A stretch of DNA of 64,000 nucleotides from Pseudoalteromonas atlantica (GCA_007988745.1 BJUT01000013.1:18430-82429); one strand, 5' to 3'; counted from the stretch's first letter, positions 47,760 through 57,630 are shown. Notes: generated from the letters alone by a model not told the origin. A program made the numbers and translations.

Positions 47760-48419
47760 TTATTTATCAGCTAGCTTCTTTTTAAGTTCGGCAAGCTCAT
47801 CATCTATCTTTTCATTTTTTTGTAGGTCGGCAATTTCATCTGCAAGCGACTTTTTACCTAAATCGTAAGACTCTATTTGAGATTCTAGTCCATCAATTTT
47901 AGTTTCGTAGCGCTCAAAGCGATTAAGTGCATCTTCTACTTTAGAGCTATCAAGGGCTTTTTTCACTTCAAGGCGCGACTCAGCCGAACGTTGGCGTAAA
48001 ATAATTGCCTTTTGACGTGCTTTAGCATCGGCTAGCTTTTCTTGTAGAGTGGTGACTTCTTGCTGAAGTTTCTCAATGTGAGACTCTACATGCTCAAGCT
48101 CAGACTCTACTGCTGCAACTGCTTCTGCCGATTTTTGCTTTTCAAGTAATGCTGAACGCGCTAAATCGTCGCGGTCTTTACTTAATGCAAGCTCTGCTTT
48201 GTCTTGCCAATCGCTTACTTGTGCTTTTAGTGTGTCTACACGACGTACTAATTCTTTTTTCTCAGCCAGTGTTTTAGCTGACGTAGAGCGCACCTCTACC
48301 AATGTGTCTTCCATCTCTTGGATAATAAGACGAACCATTTTTTCTGGGTCTTCTGCTTTATCTAAAATGGCATTGATATTAGAATTAACAATGTCTGCAA
48401 AACGCGAAAAAATTCCCAT
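47760..48419 (-). CDS. pspA: Phage shock protein A
   Basis: Peripheral membrane-repair protein of the PspA/IM30/ESCRT-III family and negative regulator of PspF. The 219-residue protein starts MGIFSRFADIVNSNINAILD, the amphipathic helix that binds membranes, then is almost wholly coiled coil (about 25-215) with EDPEKMVRLIIQEMEDTL. GAGG nine bases before the ATG is a good ribosome site. It is the first gene after the sigma54 promoter. Confidence 0.96.
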   Translation of the reverse strand: MGIFSRFADIVNSNINAILDKAEDPEKMVRLIIQEMEDTLVEVRSTSAKTLAEKKELVRRVDTLKAQVSDWQDKAELALSKDRDDLARSALLEKQKSAEAVAAVESELEHVESHIEKLQQEVTTLQEKLADAKARQKAIILRQRSAESRLEVKKALDSSKVEDALNRFERYETKIDGLESQIESYDLGKKSLADEIADLQKNEKIDDELAELKKKLADK

Positions 48420-48467
48420 AACATTTACCTCTGTAATATAAACTTAGTTGGTCTGCTGTAACTAGTA

Positions 48468-48483
48468 TCAATATGCTTGCCAA
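48468..48483 (-). promoter_or_regulatory. Sigma54 promoter of pspA
   Basis: On the minus strand TGGCAAGCATATTGAT matches the -24/-12 consensus TGGCAC-N5-TTGC, with the GG and TTG blocks correctly spaced; the final C is A, close to the TTGT of E. coli pspA. Transcription would start near 48455, 36 bases before the pspA ATG. PspF is encoded divergently, 187 bases from pspA. Confidence 0.75.
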
Positions 48484-48605
48484 CTTCTTAAAATCTAAAA
48501 TACACTTTATTTTCATTAAGTTAAACTAAATATACAAATTCCTTTAGTTATCCCTGATTATGAAATACACTAACTGTTAGCAAAAATGACCAAGAGTTAG
48601 GAAAA

Positions 48606-49670
48606 ATGAGCCAATATCGCCAACAGGATAATTTACTCGGCCAATCTGATAGCTTTTTAGCTGTACTTGATCAGGTATCGCAGTTAGCTAATTTAGATAA
48701 GCCAGTGCTTATTATTGGCGAGCGAGGAACCGGTAAAGAGCTTATAGCCGCCCGTTTACACTTTTTATCAAAGCGTTGGGATCAAAACTACGTAAAGCTT
48801 AACTGTGCAGCCCTTAACGAAAACCTCCTCGAAAGCGAATTATTTGGTCATGAAAGCGGTGCTTTTACCGGGGCAAGTAAACGCCACGAAGGTCGCTTTG
48901 AGCGCGCTAACAGCGGTACCTTATTTTTAGATGAACTGGCTAATACATCGGCCATGGTACAAGAAAAGCTTTTGCGCGTTATAGAATACGGTGAATTTGA
49001 GCGGGTCGGTGGTAAACACACCGTAAAGGTAGATACTCGTTTAGTGTGTGCCACCAACGAAGATTTACCCCACCTTGCAGAGCAGGGCGAATTTAGAAGT
49101 GACTTACTTGACCGCTTAGCCTTTGATGTAATTACCCTGCCACCACTGCGCGAACGTCAAGACGATATTATGCTACTCGCTGAGCAATTTGCCATGAATA
49201 TGGCACGCGATTTAGAGTGGGAGTTATTTAGTGGCTTTACCCGCAGCGCCACCGAAACCCTGCTAAATTACGATTGGCCGGGTAATATACGCGAGCTTAA
49301 AAATGTAGTTGAGCGAAGTTTGTATCGTCATGGTAATGAACATATTCCCGTTCACCAGATTATTTTAGACCCATTTGAAAGCCGTTTTAGACCCAAAGCA
49401 CGCATTAAAGCTCCTATTGCAACACCGGTTGCCCCGGCTGAGCCTACAACACTAGCCACACCTGTTAGCGAGCTTAGTAACGAGCTTAGCGCCCCAATTG
49501 AATTTCCGTGTAGCTTAAAAGAGCGCTCTAACGAATTTGAAATAAATATGATTAATAAAGCCCTTGAGCATAGTCAATTTAATCAAAAGAAAACTGCAGA
49601 AGTACTCGGTTTAACGTATCATCAATTACGTGGTTATCTTAAAAAATACAATTTATTAGAAGATAAATAG
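48606..49670 (+). CDS. pspF: Psp operon transcriptional activator PspF
   Basis: Sigma54-dependent AAA+ activator. The 354-residue protein lacks a receiver domain, so it starts straight with the AAA+ domain: Walker A GERGTGKE at 38-45, the sigma54-contacting GAFTGA near 85, and Walker B GTLFLDELAN. A Fis-type helix-turn-helix is at the C-terminus (NQKKTAEVLGLTYHQLRGYL). A linker of about 40 residues rich in Ala, Pro and Thr precedes it. It is divergent from pspA and 9 bases before sapA. Confidence 0.96.
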   Translation: MSQYRQQDNLLGQSDSFLAVLDQVSQLANLDKPVLIIGERGTGKELIAARLHFLSKRWDQNYVKLNCAALNENLLESELFGHESGAFTGASKRHEGRFERANSGTLFLDELANTSAMVQEKLLRVIEYGEFERVGGKHTVKVDTRLVCATNEDLPHLAEQGEFRSDLLDRLAFDVITLPPLRERQDDIMLLAEQFAMNMARDLEWELFSGFTRSATETLLNYDWPGNIRELKNVVERSLYRHGNEHIPVHQIILDPFESRFRPKARIKAPIATPVAPAEPTTLATPVSELSNELSAPIEFPCSLKERSNEFEINMINKALEHSQFNQKKTAEVLGLTYHQLRGYLKKYNLLEDK

Positions 49671-49679
49671 TTAGAGGTT

Positions 49680-51293
49680 ATGCGAGTGCATAAAATACTA
49701 CTTGTTTTACTAGCCAGCACCTTAACAGGCTGCTTTGATAGTAAAGAAGAAATAATAGAAGAGAAAAACCAAGGCCTCGTTTATTGCGCCGAAGCGAACC
49801 CTGTGTCGTTTAATCCGCAAGTAACAACCACTGGCTCAACTATTGATATTATTGCTAATCAGTTATTTGACCGTTTAATTAGTATTGACCCTGTTACTGC
49901 AGATTTTAAAAGTGAGCTGGCAACCGATTGGAAAATTAGCAACGATGGAAAGTCGGTCACCTTTACGCTGCGTAAAGGCGTAAAATTTCATTCTACCTCG
50001 TACTTTACCCCTACTCGCGATTTTAACGCTGATGATGTTATTTTTACCTTTAGCCGATTATTTGACGTGTACAACCCGTACCATTTTGTAGGCGATGCAA
50101 ACTACCCGTATTTTCAAAGTGTGGGGCTCGATCAGCTTATTCGTAAAATTGTGCGCGTGTCTGACTATCAAGTGCGCTTTGAGCTATTTCACCCAGAAAG
50201 CAGTTTTTTAACGAACATGGCCACCGACTTTGCCGTGGTGCTGTCGCAAGAATACGCAATGCAATTAAAAGCGCGAGATCAAACTAATTTATTCGATCAG
50301 TACCCTATTGGCACAGGCCCCTACATTTATAAAGAGTACCGACGCGATCACTTAGTGCGCTTTTACCGCAACCCCCTTTATTGGAAGCACGATGTTGCCC
50401 TTGAACAGCTGGTTTACGACATTACGACAAACGGCACTACGCGCATAGCAAAAATGCTCACTAAAGAGTGCGATGTAACCGCCCACCCAAGTAGCGCACA
50501 ACTGAGTATTTTAGCGCAACGTGACGATATTAACGTTGAAAAAGAAACCAATTTAAATATTGGTTATTGGGCCTTTAATACTGAGCGCGCCCCTTTTGAT
50601 GACATTAGAGTGCGCAGAGCCCTTGCGCATGCAATTGATATAGACAAAATAATGCAAGCCGTTTATTACGGTAATGGTATACGCGCGCAATCTATTTTAC
50701 CGCCGACCTCGTGGGGCTTTGAACCACAAGAAAACATGCCTATGTTTGACCCAGAGCTAGCTAAAAAACTACTCATAGAAGCGGGGTTACCGAATGGCTT
50801 TGATATGACCATTTGGGCAATGCCGGTGAGTCGAATATACAACCCTAATGCCCGTAAAATGGCTGAGCTGATGCAAAGCGATTTACGAAAAATAGGTGTT
50901 AACGTGAGTATTGTTGAGTACGAGTGGAATACTTTTATTCAGCGTATAGGTGAGCACCGCCACGATAGCGTATTACTCGGCTGGGCTGCCGATACCCCCG
51001 ATCCAGATAACTTTTTTAGCCCATTGCTAAGCTGCACCGCCACTTTTAGCGGTAAAAACCCAGCCAATTGGTGTAACCCACAGTTTGACTTATTGCTTAC
51101 CCAAGCGCTCGACACCACCGATTTAAGTTTGCGCAAACAATATTACGATCAGGTTCAAGCGCTGATTATTGATCAGCTCCCGTTGGTGCCTATTGCTCAT
51201 GGTATGCGTTTTCAAGCAAATAGTGCCGATGTAGAAGGGATAACCCTTGGCCCATTTGGGGCTATTTCACTCGCAAATGCGAGGAAAAAATAA
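49680..51293 (+). CDS. sapA: SapA-type peptide-binding lipoprotein
   Basis: Substrate-binding component of the Sap ABC system (family 5 solute-binding protein). The 537-residue precursor has signal peptide MRVHKILLVLLASTLTGCFD with lipobox LTGC, then the usual DppA/OppA fold with ATDWKISNDGKSVTFTLRKG and RRALAHAIDIDKIM. It should be lipid-anchored in the inner-membrane face of the periplasm, not free as E. coli SapA appears to be. It is followed by sapB with a one-base overlap. Confidence 0.92.
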   Translation: MRVHKILLVLLASTLTGCFDSKEEIIEEKNQGLVYCAEANPVSFNPQVTTTGSTIDIIANQLFDRLISIDPVTADFKSELATDWKISNDGKSVTFTLRKGVKFHSTSYFTPTRDFNADDVIFTFSRLFDVYNPYHFVGDANYPYFQSVGLDQLIRKIVRVSDYQVRFELFHPESSFLTNMATDFAVVLSQEYAMQLKARDQTNLFDQYPIGTGPYIYKEYRRDHLVRFYRNPLYWKHDVALEQLVYDITTNGTTRIAKMLTKECDVTAHPSSAQLSILAQRDDINVEKETNLNIGYWAFNTERAPFDDIRVRRALAHAIDIDKIMQAVYYGNGIRAQSILPPTSWGFEPQENMPMFDPELAKKLLIEAGLPNGFDMTIWAMPVSRIYNPNARKMAELMQSDLRKIGVNVSIVEYEWNTFIQRIGEHRHDSVLLGWAADTPDPDNFFSPLLSCTATFSGKNPANWCNPQFDLLLTQALDTTDLSLRKQYYDQVQALIIDQLPLVPIAHGMRFQANSADVEGITLGPFGAISLANARKK

Positions 51294-52327
51294 TGATACT
51301 TGATTATATATTACGCCGCCTTGGCTTGTTTTTGTTCATGATTTTAATGCTAAGCATATTTACCTTTTCGCTTAGCTACTTGTTCCCAGGGGATCCGCTT
51401 AGCAACCTAAGTGGTATTCCTAGCGGTAATTTTTCTCAGCACAGTGAGCTTGAAGATAAATACATGTATGACAGCAACTACGTTATGCAGTATTTAGCAT
51501 TTTTAGGGCGGATATTTCAAGGTGATTGGGGTGTGTCGTTTGCCTCGGGAGATAACGTTTTTCAGCACATTTTAGATTTAATCCCAGCAACTTTAGAGCT
51601 GTGTGTTTATGCGCTTATTGTATCGGTTGTGGTAGGTGTACCAGCAGGCATTTTAGCTTCAGCATACACACGCCGTTGGCCAGATAAATTAATTAGCTCT
51701 ACCACCATGATTGGTTACTCTATTCCGGTTTTTTGGTTAGCACTGTTACTTATTATGATTTTTTCGCTCAAACTGGGCTGGTTTCCTATGTCGGGTAGAA
51801 TGGGGTTACTATTTGAAATACCGCCTAATACCGGGTTTATATTAATCGATATTATGCTCGCAGGCTTCCCCTATAAAGGTGAAGCATTTATAGATGCACT
51901 GCATCACTTAACATTGCCGACCATAGTGCTAGCCATGTTTCCTACCACTGTTTTAGTGCGCTTTACCCGCGACTCTATGCTTAAAGTAATGGATCAAAGC
52001 TTTATAAAAACAGCCAGGGCAAAAGGCCTTAATCGCCGCCAATTAATCATGCATCATGCGCTGCGCAATGCGCTATTGCCGGTAATAAAACAAATAGGGC
52101 TGCAATTTAGTACACTTATTACGCTTGCAATGATAACCGAAGTTATTTTTTCTTGGCCGGGTATTGGCCGTTGGCTAATCGATAGTATTTACCAACGAGA
52201 CTACCCTGCTATTCAAGGCGGTTTAATGGCGGTGTCTATGTTTGTTATTATTGCCACTATTGTTGCCGAGCTTACATATACTCTGTTCGACCCAATTTCG
52301 CGGAATCAGGCACATGGTAAAGTTTAA
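51293..52327 (+). CDS. sapB: Sap ABC transporter permease SapB
   Basis: Inner-membrane permease of the DppB/OppB family. The 344-residue protein has six transmembrane segments and the EAA-like loop with ARAKGLNRRQLIMHHALRNA. In E. coli SapBCDF is reported to export putrescine and in pathogens to confer antimicrobial-peptide resistance; the true substrate here is unknown. It overlaps the end of sapA by one base and the start of sapC by 14. Confidence 0.93.
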   Translation: MILDYILRRLGLFLFMILMLSIFTFSLSYLFPGDPLSNLSGIPSGNFSQHSELEDKYMYDSNYVMQYLAFLGRIFQGDWGVSFASGDNVFQHILDLIPATLELCVYALIVSVVVGVPAGILASAYTRRWPDKLISSTTMIGYSIPVFWLALLLIMIFSLKLGWFPMSGRMGLLFEIPPNTGFILIDIMLAGFPYKGEAFIDALHHLTLPTIVLAMFPTTVLVRFTRDSMLKVMDQSFIKTARAKGLNRRQLIMHHALRNALLPVIKQIGLQFSTLITLAMITEVIFSWPGIGRWLIDSIYQRDYPAIQGGLMAVSMFVIIATIVAELTYTLFDPISRNQAHGKV

Positions 52328-53207
52328 ATTATTTTCTGAAGAGTCGAATAAATCGCCGCTGGCGCGTTTTTGGCGCAAATTTAAAAACAATCACCCCGCC
52401 TTGGTGGGGTTATGGATTTTTATGGCGTTTGCGCTATTGGCCGCCAGTGCGCCCTTTTTAGCGCCGTATGGGGTTAATCAACAACATAGCGATGCATTAC
52501 TTATACCGCCGTCATGGCGAGAAATGGGCGATGTGCGATTTATTTTAGGCACCGATGATTTAGGACGCGATGTACTATCGCGCTTGATGAATGGCGCAAC
52601 TTACACGTTTGGATTATCGGTGGTGGCTGCCTTTATTACTACCATTATTGGTGTGCTTGTTGGCACTTTTGCCGGCATTAGCCGCGGCCTTCGCTCAAGC
52701 TTTTTAAATCACTTGCTTGATATCACGCTCTCTATTCCGTCTTTGCTATTGGCGATTATTATTATCGCAGTGCTTGGGCCGGGCTTAATGAATACAGTGT
52801 GGGCTATTATATTGGCGTTATTACCGCAATTTATTCACTCTATTCGTAATTTAATTGTTGATGAGCTAAGCAAAGACTACATTACCGCTTTTAGGCTTGA
52901 TGGTGCCTCTAACTGGCATATTTTGTCGCGGGGTATTTTTCCTAATATTTATGAACACATTGTGGTTATTTTTACCACCGCGCTTTCTACTGCTATTTTA
53001 GATATTGCCGCCTTAGGCTTTTTAAAACTAGGTGCACAGCCCCCTACTACCGAATGGGGCGCCATACTGGCTGAGAATTTAGGCCTTATATATTTAGCAC
53101 CTTGGACCGTTGCGCTACCGGGTGTATTATTATTTTTAGCTGTTTTGTCTACCAATTTAGTAGGTGATGGCCTACGAAAAGTGCTTAAAGCACGTAAGGC
53201 TGATTAA
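52314..53207 (+). CDS. sapC: Sap ABC transporter permease SapC
   Basis: Second permease, DppC/OppC family. The ATG at 52314 (MVKFKLFSEESNKSPLARFW) gives 297 residues (E. coli 296); an upstream frame from 52242 runs within sapB and is a shadow. It has the TDDLGRDVLSRLMNGATYTF motif of this family, six helices, and a cytoplasmic loop with TAFRLDGASNWHILSRGIFPN. It abuts sapD directly. Confidence 0.93.
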   Translation: MVKFKLFSEESNKSPLARFWRKFKNNHPALVGLWIFMAFALLAASAPFLAPYGVNQQHSDALLIPPSWREMGDVRFILGTDDLGRDVLSRLMNGATYTFGLSVVAAFITTIIGVLVGTFAGISRGLRSSFLNHLLDITLSIPSLLLAIIIIAVLGPGLMNTVWAIILALLPQFIHSIRNLIVDELSKDYITAFRLDGASNWHILSRGIFPNIYEHIVVIFTTALSTAILDIAALGFLKLGAQPPTTEWGAILAENLGLIYLAPWTVALPGVLLFLAVLSTNLVGDGLRKVLKARKAD

Positions 53208-54200
53208 ATGCAATTACTCGACGTTAGAAATTTAACCATAGAGCTGCGTACCTCTGAAACGGTAATTCGCGCTGTAGACAGAGTCAGCTTTAGCCTAAAA
53301 GAAGGTGAAGTACATGGCTTGGTGGGTGAGTCGGGCTCAGGTAAAAGCTTAATAGCCAAAGCCATTGTTGGGGTACTTAACGAACGCTGGCATATAACAG
53401 CCGATAGAATGCATTGGCGCGGTGTTGATTTAATGCGCTTAACCCCAGAGCAACGCAGAAAAACAGTCAGCCAAGACATTGCGATGATTTACCAAGACCC
53501 TAGCCGCTGCCTTGACCCGACCGCTAAAATATTTGACCAAATAGCCGAAACACTGCCTGAAACATCCACTAAAGGCTTTTTTTTAAAGCGCAATAGAGAA
53601 CGTAAAGACCGCGTAAAAGCACTTATTCATAAAGTGGGTATTAAAAACCACGACGCTGTGCTTGATAGTTACCCGCACGAGCTCTCAGAAGGCGTGTGCC
53701 AAAAAGTCATGATTGCCATGGCCATAGCGCGCACTCCTAAGCTACTAATTGCTGATGAGCCGACTACAGCGCTTGAAAGCACCACCCGCGCACAGGTATT
53801 TAGGTTGCTAAAAAGCTTAAATCAATTAAAAAACATGTCTATTTTGATGATTTCTCATGAGCTTGAAGAAATAGCCGACTGGTCGCACGGTATTCATGTT
53901 TTATATTGTGGGCAAATGGTTGAAGCCGGCCCTACGCAACGTATTTTTCGCCAGCCTCGCCATCCTTACACGCAAGCGTTATTAAAAAGCTTACCCAATT
54001 ATGAGCAAGGCTTAGCACACAAAGAACCCTTTTATGCACTTAAAGGCACTATCCCTACTTTGCAACATTTACCTATAGGTTGCCGATTAGGCCCACGCTG
54101 CCCTCAAGCACAAAAAGAATGTGTAATTACCCCTGCACTTACTAAGCACCATGGGCATAGCTATGCGTGTCATTTTCCGCTTATTAAGGAGATGAAGTAA
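53208..54200 (+). CDS. sapD: Sap ABC transporter ATPase SapD
   Basis: ATP-binding subunit of the oligopeptide-type family. The 330-residue protein has Walker A GESGSGKS near residues 39-46, Walker B LLIADEPTTALE, and a departing signature LSEGVCQKVMIAMAI in place of LSGGQ, a change also seen in enterobacterial SapD. The C-terminal oligopeptide-transporter domain carries the cysteine-rich GCRLGPRCPQAQKEC, which may bind a metal cluster. It overlaps sapF by one base. Confidence 0.94.
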   Translation: MQLLDVRNLTIELRTSETVIRAVDRVSFSLKEGEVHGLVGESGSGKSLIAKAIVGVLNERWHITADRMHWRGVDLMRLTPEQRRKTVSQDIAMIYQDPSRCLDPTAKIFDQIAETLPETSTKGFFLKRNRERKDRVKALIHKVGIKNHDAVLDSYPHELSEGVCQKVMIAMAIARTPKLLIADEPTTALESTTRAQVFRLLKSLNQLKNMSILMISHELEEIADWSHGIHVLYCGQMVEAGPTQRIFRQPRHPYTQALLKSLPNYEQGLAHKEPFYALKGTIPTLQHLPIGCRLGPRCPQAQKECVITPALTKHHGHSYACHFPLIKEMK

Positions 54201-54961
54201 TGCAACCGGTATTAAAAGTACAAGCGCTTTGTAAAACCTTTAACATACGTGCCGGTTTATTTAGCCGCAAAAAATTTGAGGTACTAAAAAATATCTCTTT
54301 TTGTGTGGGCAAAGGCGAAACAATCGCAGTAATCGGTGAAACCGGTGCGGGTAAAAGTACACTCGCTAAATTACTCGCAGGGGCCGATAGCGCTGACAGT
54401 GGGCAAATTTTATTAGAAAGTAATATTATTGAAGATGATGGTGTGCGCGATGATCAATGTCGACATATCCGCATGATATTCCAAGACTCCGCTGCCTCGC
54501 TCAATCCGGGTCTCACCATAGGTGATATGCTAGATGATTGCTTGCAGTATAATACCGATTCAGACCAACTCGCTCGCCAAGAAAAAATAGATGCCACGCT
54601 TTCTAAAGTGGGGCTGCTAATCGATCATCAACATTATTACCCTCACATGTTTAGTGTAGGCCAATTGCAGCGTGTAGCGTTGGCGCGGGCGCTCATTTTA
54701 GACCCTAAAGTGGTGGTGCTTGATGAAGCACTGTCGGCTTTAGATCCCTCCGTTCGTGCGCAAACAGTTAACTTATTACTTAAGCTGCAAAAAGAAACCG
54801 GTCTAACTTATGTACTCATTACGCACCATTTAAGTTTAGTGCGCCATATCAGCGATCAGCTAGTGGTGCTTGAAAAAGGTGAGGTAGTAGAATATGGGCG
54901 TACCGAAGAGGTGTTTCAAAATCCGCAATCAAAAGTAACACAGCGCCTAATATGCTGTTAA
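54200..54961 (+). CDS. sapF: Sap ABC transporter ATPase SapF
   Basis: Second ATPase of the Sap system. The 253-residue protein has Walker A GETGAGKST near residues 47-55, signature FSVGQLQRVALARALI and Walker B VVVLDEALSALD with an Ala in place of the usual Pro. It lacks the long C-terminal extension of SapD. The operon closes with a strong bidirectional hairpin shared with ppiD. Confidence 0.94.
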   Translation: MQPVLKVQALCKTFNIRAGLFSRKKFEVLKNISFCVGKGETIAVIGETGAGKSTLAKLLAGADSADSGQILLESNIIEDDGVRDDQCRHIRMIFQDSAASLNPGLTIGDMLDDCLQYNTDSDQLARQEKIDATLSKVGLLIDHQHYYPHMFSVGQLQRVALARALILDPKVVVLDEALSALDPSVRAQTVNLLLKLQKETGLTYVLITHHLSLVRHISDQLVVLEKGEVVEYGRTEEVFQNPQSKVTQRLICC

Positions 54962-55022
54962 TTCAAAGCTTATATTTATAAGCAACACTGCCTAATCATT
55001 TTACTAAGCACATTGAAGTTAT

Positions 55023-55061
55023 AAAAAAGGCGCGTTACTTATAAAGTAACGCGCCTTTTTT
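55023..55061. terminator. Bidirectional terminator, sapF/ppiD
   Basis: AAAGGCGCGTTACTT-ATA-AAGTAACGCGCCTTT with A and T runs outside, between converging sapF and ppiD. Confidence 0.88.
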
Positions 55062-55073
55062 AATGTGTCGCGA

Positions 55074-56975
55074 TTATTCTGCTGCTTGCTCTACCACAGG
55101 TAGGTTTAGCTCAGCTTTAGCCTTTAAAGACTCAATAAACGCTAAGTAGTTTTTGTTAGCTTGCGCCATAGTAATGTTTTGCTGTACTTGCGGGTCGATA
55201 TTTGCGGTTACTTGCGCATCGCTTACCGATTTAAGTGCAACAATTGCCGCATCGCCGTTGTTTAAATCAACCACGTCTGTGCTTGGTGCATCATTAGGAC
55301 GAGGCATTTTAAACGCTTGCGTTACAATAGCAGGCGAAACCGTGTAGCTTTGACGCGTTAAGCTCGCTTCTTCACGTACCGTTAGGTTTTGCTCACTGGC
55401 CACATCGCTTAGCGTTTTACCTGCTTGAACTTGTGCAAATAACTCACGTGCTTTTTCTTTAGCAAGTGTTGATGCTTTTTCATTAACTAAACGTGTTTTG
55501 ATTTGCTCACTCACTTGCGCAAGCGGTTTAGTTGCAGATGGCTCGTATTTATTTACACGTACTACAATAACGTGCTCATCACCTAGCTCAATTACTTCTG
55601 AGTTTACTTTATCTTCAAGTAATTCTACTGAGAACAACTGAGAAATTACCGCAGGTGTATTAAGTGGCTCTGGTAATGCATTACGTGCAACAAGTGGCGT
55701 GGTTTTAACTTCAACGTCTGCCACTTCTGCTGCATCGTCTAAACGGTCAGAAATTTCAAATGCTAAGGCACCCATTTCTGTTTGCTTTTCGTAAAACGCA
55801 TCTACTTTTTCAGTTTGCTCAAGCTCTGCACGTAAGTCGGCTTTTACGTCGTCATACGCTTTTACTTGCTCTGGCTGTAAGTCAGTAAGTTTAATGATGT
55901 GATAACCAAACTCTGATGCTACAACTTCTGAAATATCACCTTTGCTTTGAAGCGCAAATGCAGCATCTTCAAAAGCTGGGTCCATTACATCGCGCTCAAT
56001 CCACTCTAGGTCGCCGCCCATTTCGCCACTCACAACATCATCAGATGATGACTCTGCAAGCTGTGCAAAATCAGCACCTTGCTCTAACTGCTCATGTAAT
56101 GTGTTGGCTTTTTCAAGCGCGGCATCATCATCTTCGCTGTTATCAATTAAAATGTGCGATACACGGCGTTTTTCAGGCTCGATGTATTGTGCTTTATTTT
56201 GCTCATAATACGCTTTTACGTCGTCTTCTGTTACCGACTCTACGGTGATATCTTGTGCTTTAAGCTCAATGTAATCAACCGATACACGCTCTGGCGATAA
56301 AAATTGTGATGCGTTTAGCTCGTAGTAATCAGCAATTTCTTGCTCAGATACGTCTACGTTTGCTTGTAACGCTTCTTTGCTTAACACAAGGTAGTCTATG
56401 CTACGCGTTTGCTGCTGCAGGGCTGCAGCGCGTTTAAGCTCGTTTTCAAGTGCAAACTCAGTACCAGCAACCGCAGACACTAATTGGCTGCGTGTCATGT
56501 CTTTACGTAAGTACTCACGAAAAGCATCTGGTTGAAAGTTCATTTGACGAATTACTTGTAGGTAACGGTCGTTATTAAATTTTTCACCAATTTGAAAGTA
56601 AGGTAGTTCTAAAATTGTTTTACGTACGCTGTCGTCGCTTACGCGAAGGCCTAAATCTGCCGCTAATTGTGATTGCAATTCTTGTTGTACTAAGCGGTCA
56701 ATTACACCTTGACGAATTTGCGCCATGTAATTTGGATCTGCACTGATTTGTGCAAAGTATTCGCCAAATTGTTGCTCTAAACGGCTACGTTCGTTTTGAT
56801 AAGCACGATTAAATTCGGTTTGGCTAATTTTAATTCCATTTACTTCAGCAACGGGTTGTTCTGGGGTTTGACCTAAGTAACTACCGATCCCTGCTAAGGC
56901 AAAAGATAAAATCACCGCGCCTAAAATTATTTTGGCTACAGGACCCTGTGAGCCCTCTCTGATTTTCTCAAGCAT
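55074..56975 (-). CDS. ppiD: Periplasmic folding factor PpiD
   Basis: Membrane-anchored periplasmic chaperone associated with the SecYEG exit. The 633-residue protein has one N-terminal transmembrane helix (about 16-33, IILGAVILSFALAGIGSYLG), a SurA-like chaperone region (about 35-230), a parvulin-type PPIase domain (about 265-360, RRVSHILIDNSEDDDAALEK) and a C-terminal PpiC-like domain. Parvulin in PpiD is often inactive and I cannot judge it here. Length is like E. coli (623). Confidence 0.95.
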   Translation of the reverse strand: MLEKIREGSQGPVAKIILGAVILSFALAGIGSYLGQTPEQPVAEVNGIKISQTEFNRAYQNERSRLEQQFGEYFAQISADPNYMAQIRQGVIDRLVQQELQSQLAADLGLRVSDDSVRKTILELPYFQIGEKFNNDRYLQVIRQMNFQPDAFREYLRKDMTRSQLVSAVAGTEFALENELKRAAALQQQTRSIDYLVLSKEALQANVDVSEQEIADYYELNASQFLSPERVSVDYIELKAQDITVESVTEDDVKAYYEQNKAQYIEPEKRRVSHILIDNSEDDDAALEKANTLHEQLEQGADFAQLAESSSDDVVSGEMGGDLEWIERDVMDPAFEDAAFALQSKGDISEVVASEFGYHIIKLTDLQPEQVKAYDDVKADLRAELEQTEKVDAFYEKQTEMGALAFEISDRLDDAAEVADVEVKTTPLVARNALPEPLNTPAVISQLFSVELLEDKVNSEVIELGDEHVIVVRVNKYEPSATKPLAQVSEQIKTRLVNEKASTLAKEKARELFAQVQAGKTLSDVASEQNLTVREEASLTRQSYTVSPAIVTQAFKMPRPNDAPSTDVVDLNNGDAAIVALKSVSDAQVTANIDPQVQQNITMAQANKNYLAFIESLKAKAELNLPVVEQAAE

Positions 56976-57019
56976 TTGTTTATCTCTTATTGATCAAGGT
57001 ATTTTACCTTGTCATATGT

Positions 57020-57051
57020 AAAAAAAGCGTATCTTACCAGATACGCTTTTT
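57020..57051 (-). terminator. Terminator after hupB
   Basis: AAAAGCGTATCT-GGTA-AGATACGCTTTT followed by Ts on the minus strand, between hupB and ppiD. Confidence 0.82.
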
Positions 57052-57147
57052 CACTTGAAGTAACTGGCGGTGAAGTTACTTAATTCATCGATTAGGATAA
57101 TTAAGTTTATATACACTCGCCATAACTAATCTGTATTTAAACAGTGA

Positions 57148-57420
57148 TTAGTTTACTGCGTCTTTCAGCGCTTTACCGGCTTTGAAAGAAGGAATATTTG
57201 CCGCAGCGATTTGGATAGTTTCACCAGTTTGTGGGTTACGGCCTGAACGAGCAGCACGCTCGCGTACTGAGAAAGTACCAAAACCTACAAGTGCAACTGA
57301 ATCGCCATCTTTAAGCGCTCCAGATACAGACTCGATGAATGAATCTAGTGCACGACCTGCAGCCGCTTTAGAAATGTCAGCGTCAGCTGCGATTTGATCG
57401 ATTAATTGAGATTTATTCAC
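57148..57420 (-). CDS. hupB: Nucleoid protein HU-beta
   Basis: Abundant DNA-bending protein. The start is a GTG at 57420 ([20 protein letters not shown]), seven bases after AGAGGA, giving exactly 90 residues as in E. coli; a frame from 57450 would add ten unrelated residues. The DNA-binding arm ([18 protein letters not shown]) and the proline at its tip are present. It lies between lon and ppiD, the order of E. coli. Confidence 0.96.
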   Translation of the reverse strand: MNKSQLIDQIAADADISKAAAGRALDSFIESVSGALKDGDSVALVGFGTFSVRERAARSGRNPQTGETIQIAAANIPSFKAGKALKDAVN

Positions 57421-57533
57421 AATATCATCCTCTTTCATTGTTATTATCAAGAGCGATTGTTTTTTAAACTAACATCACTTTTTTGAAAATTTTAGAGCAA
57501 ACTTTTAATGCTCACATGATTATATTTTTCTTA

Positions 57534-57559
57534 AGCCTAGGCCCCATAAGGGCTAGGCT
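57534..57559. repeat. Inverted repeat between lon and hupB
   Basis: AGCCTAG and CTAGGCT flank CCC-CATAA-GGG, a hairpin of ten pairs with one bulged G. Neither strand has a clean T run directly after it, so it may be a lon 3' structure or a hupB upstream element. Confidence 0.5.
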
Positions 57560-57630
57560 CGAAAACCAGTGCTTAACTTATCATACCGATTAGATTTGAA
57601 AAGCCCTTTAAAGCACTTTTTTTGGGTTTT

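Noticed and set aside
52242-52313. Upstream extension of sapC
   Set aside because: These codons lie inside sapB in another frame and give an atypical N-terminus; ATG 52314 fits the family length.
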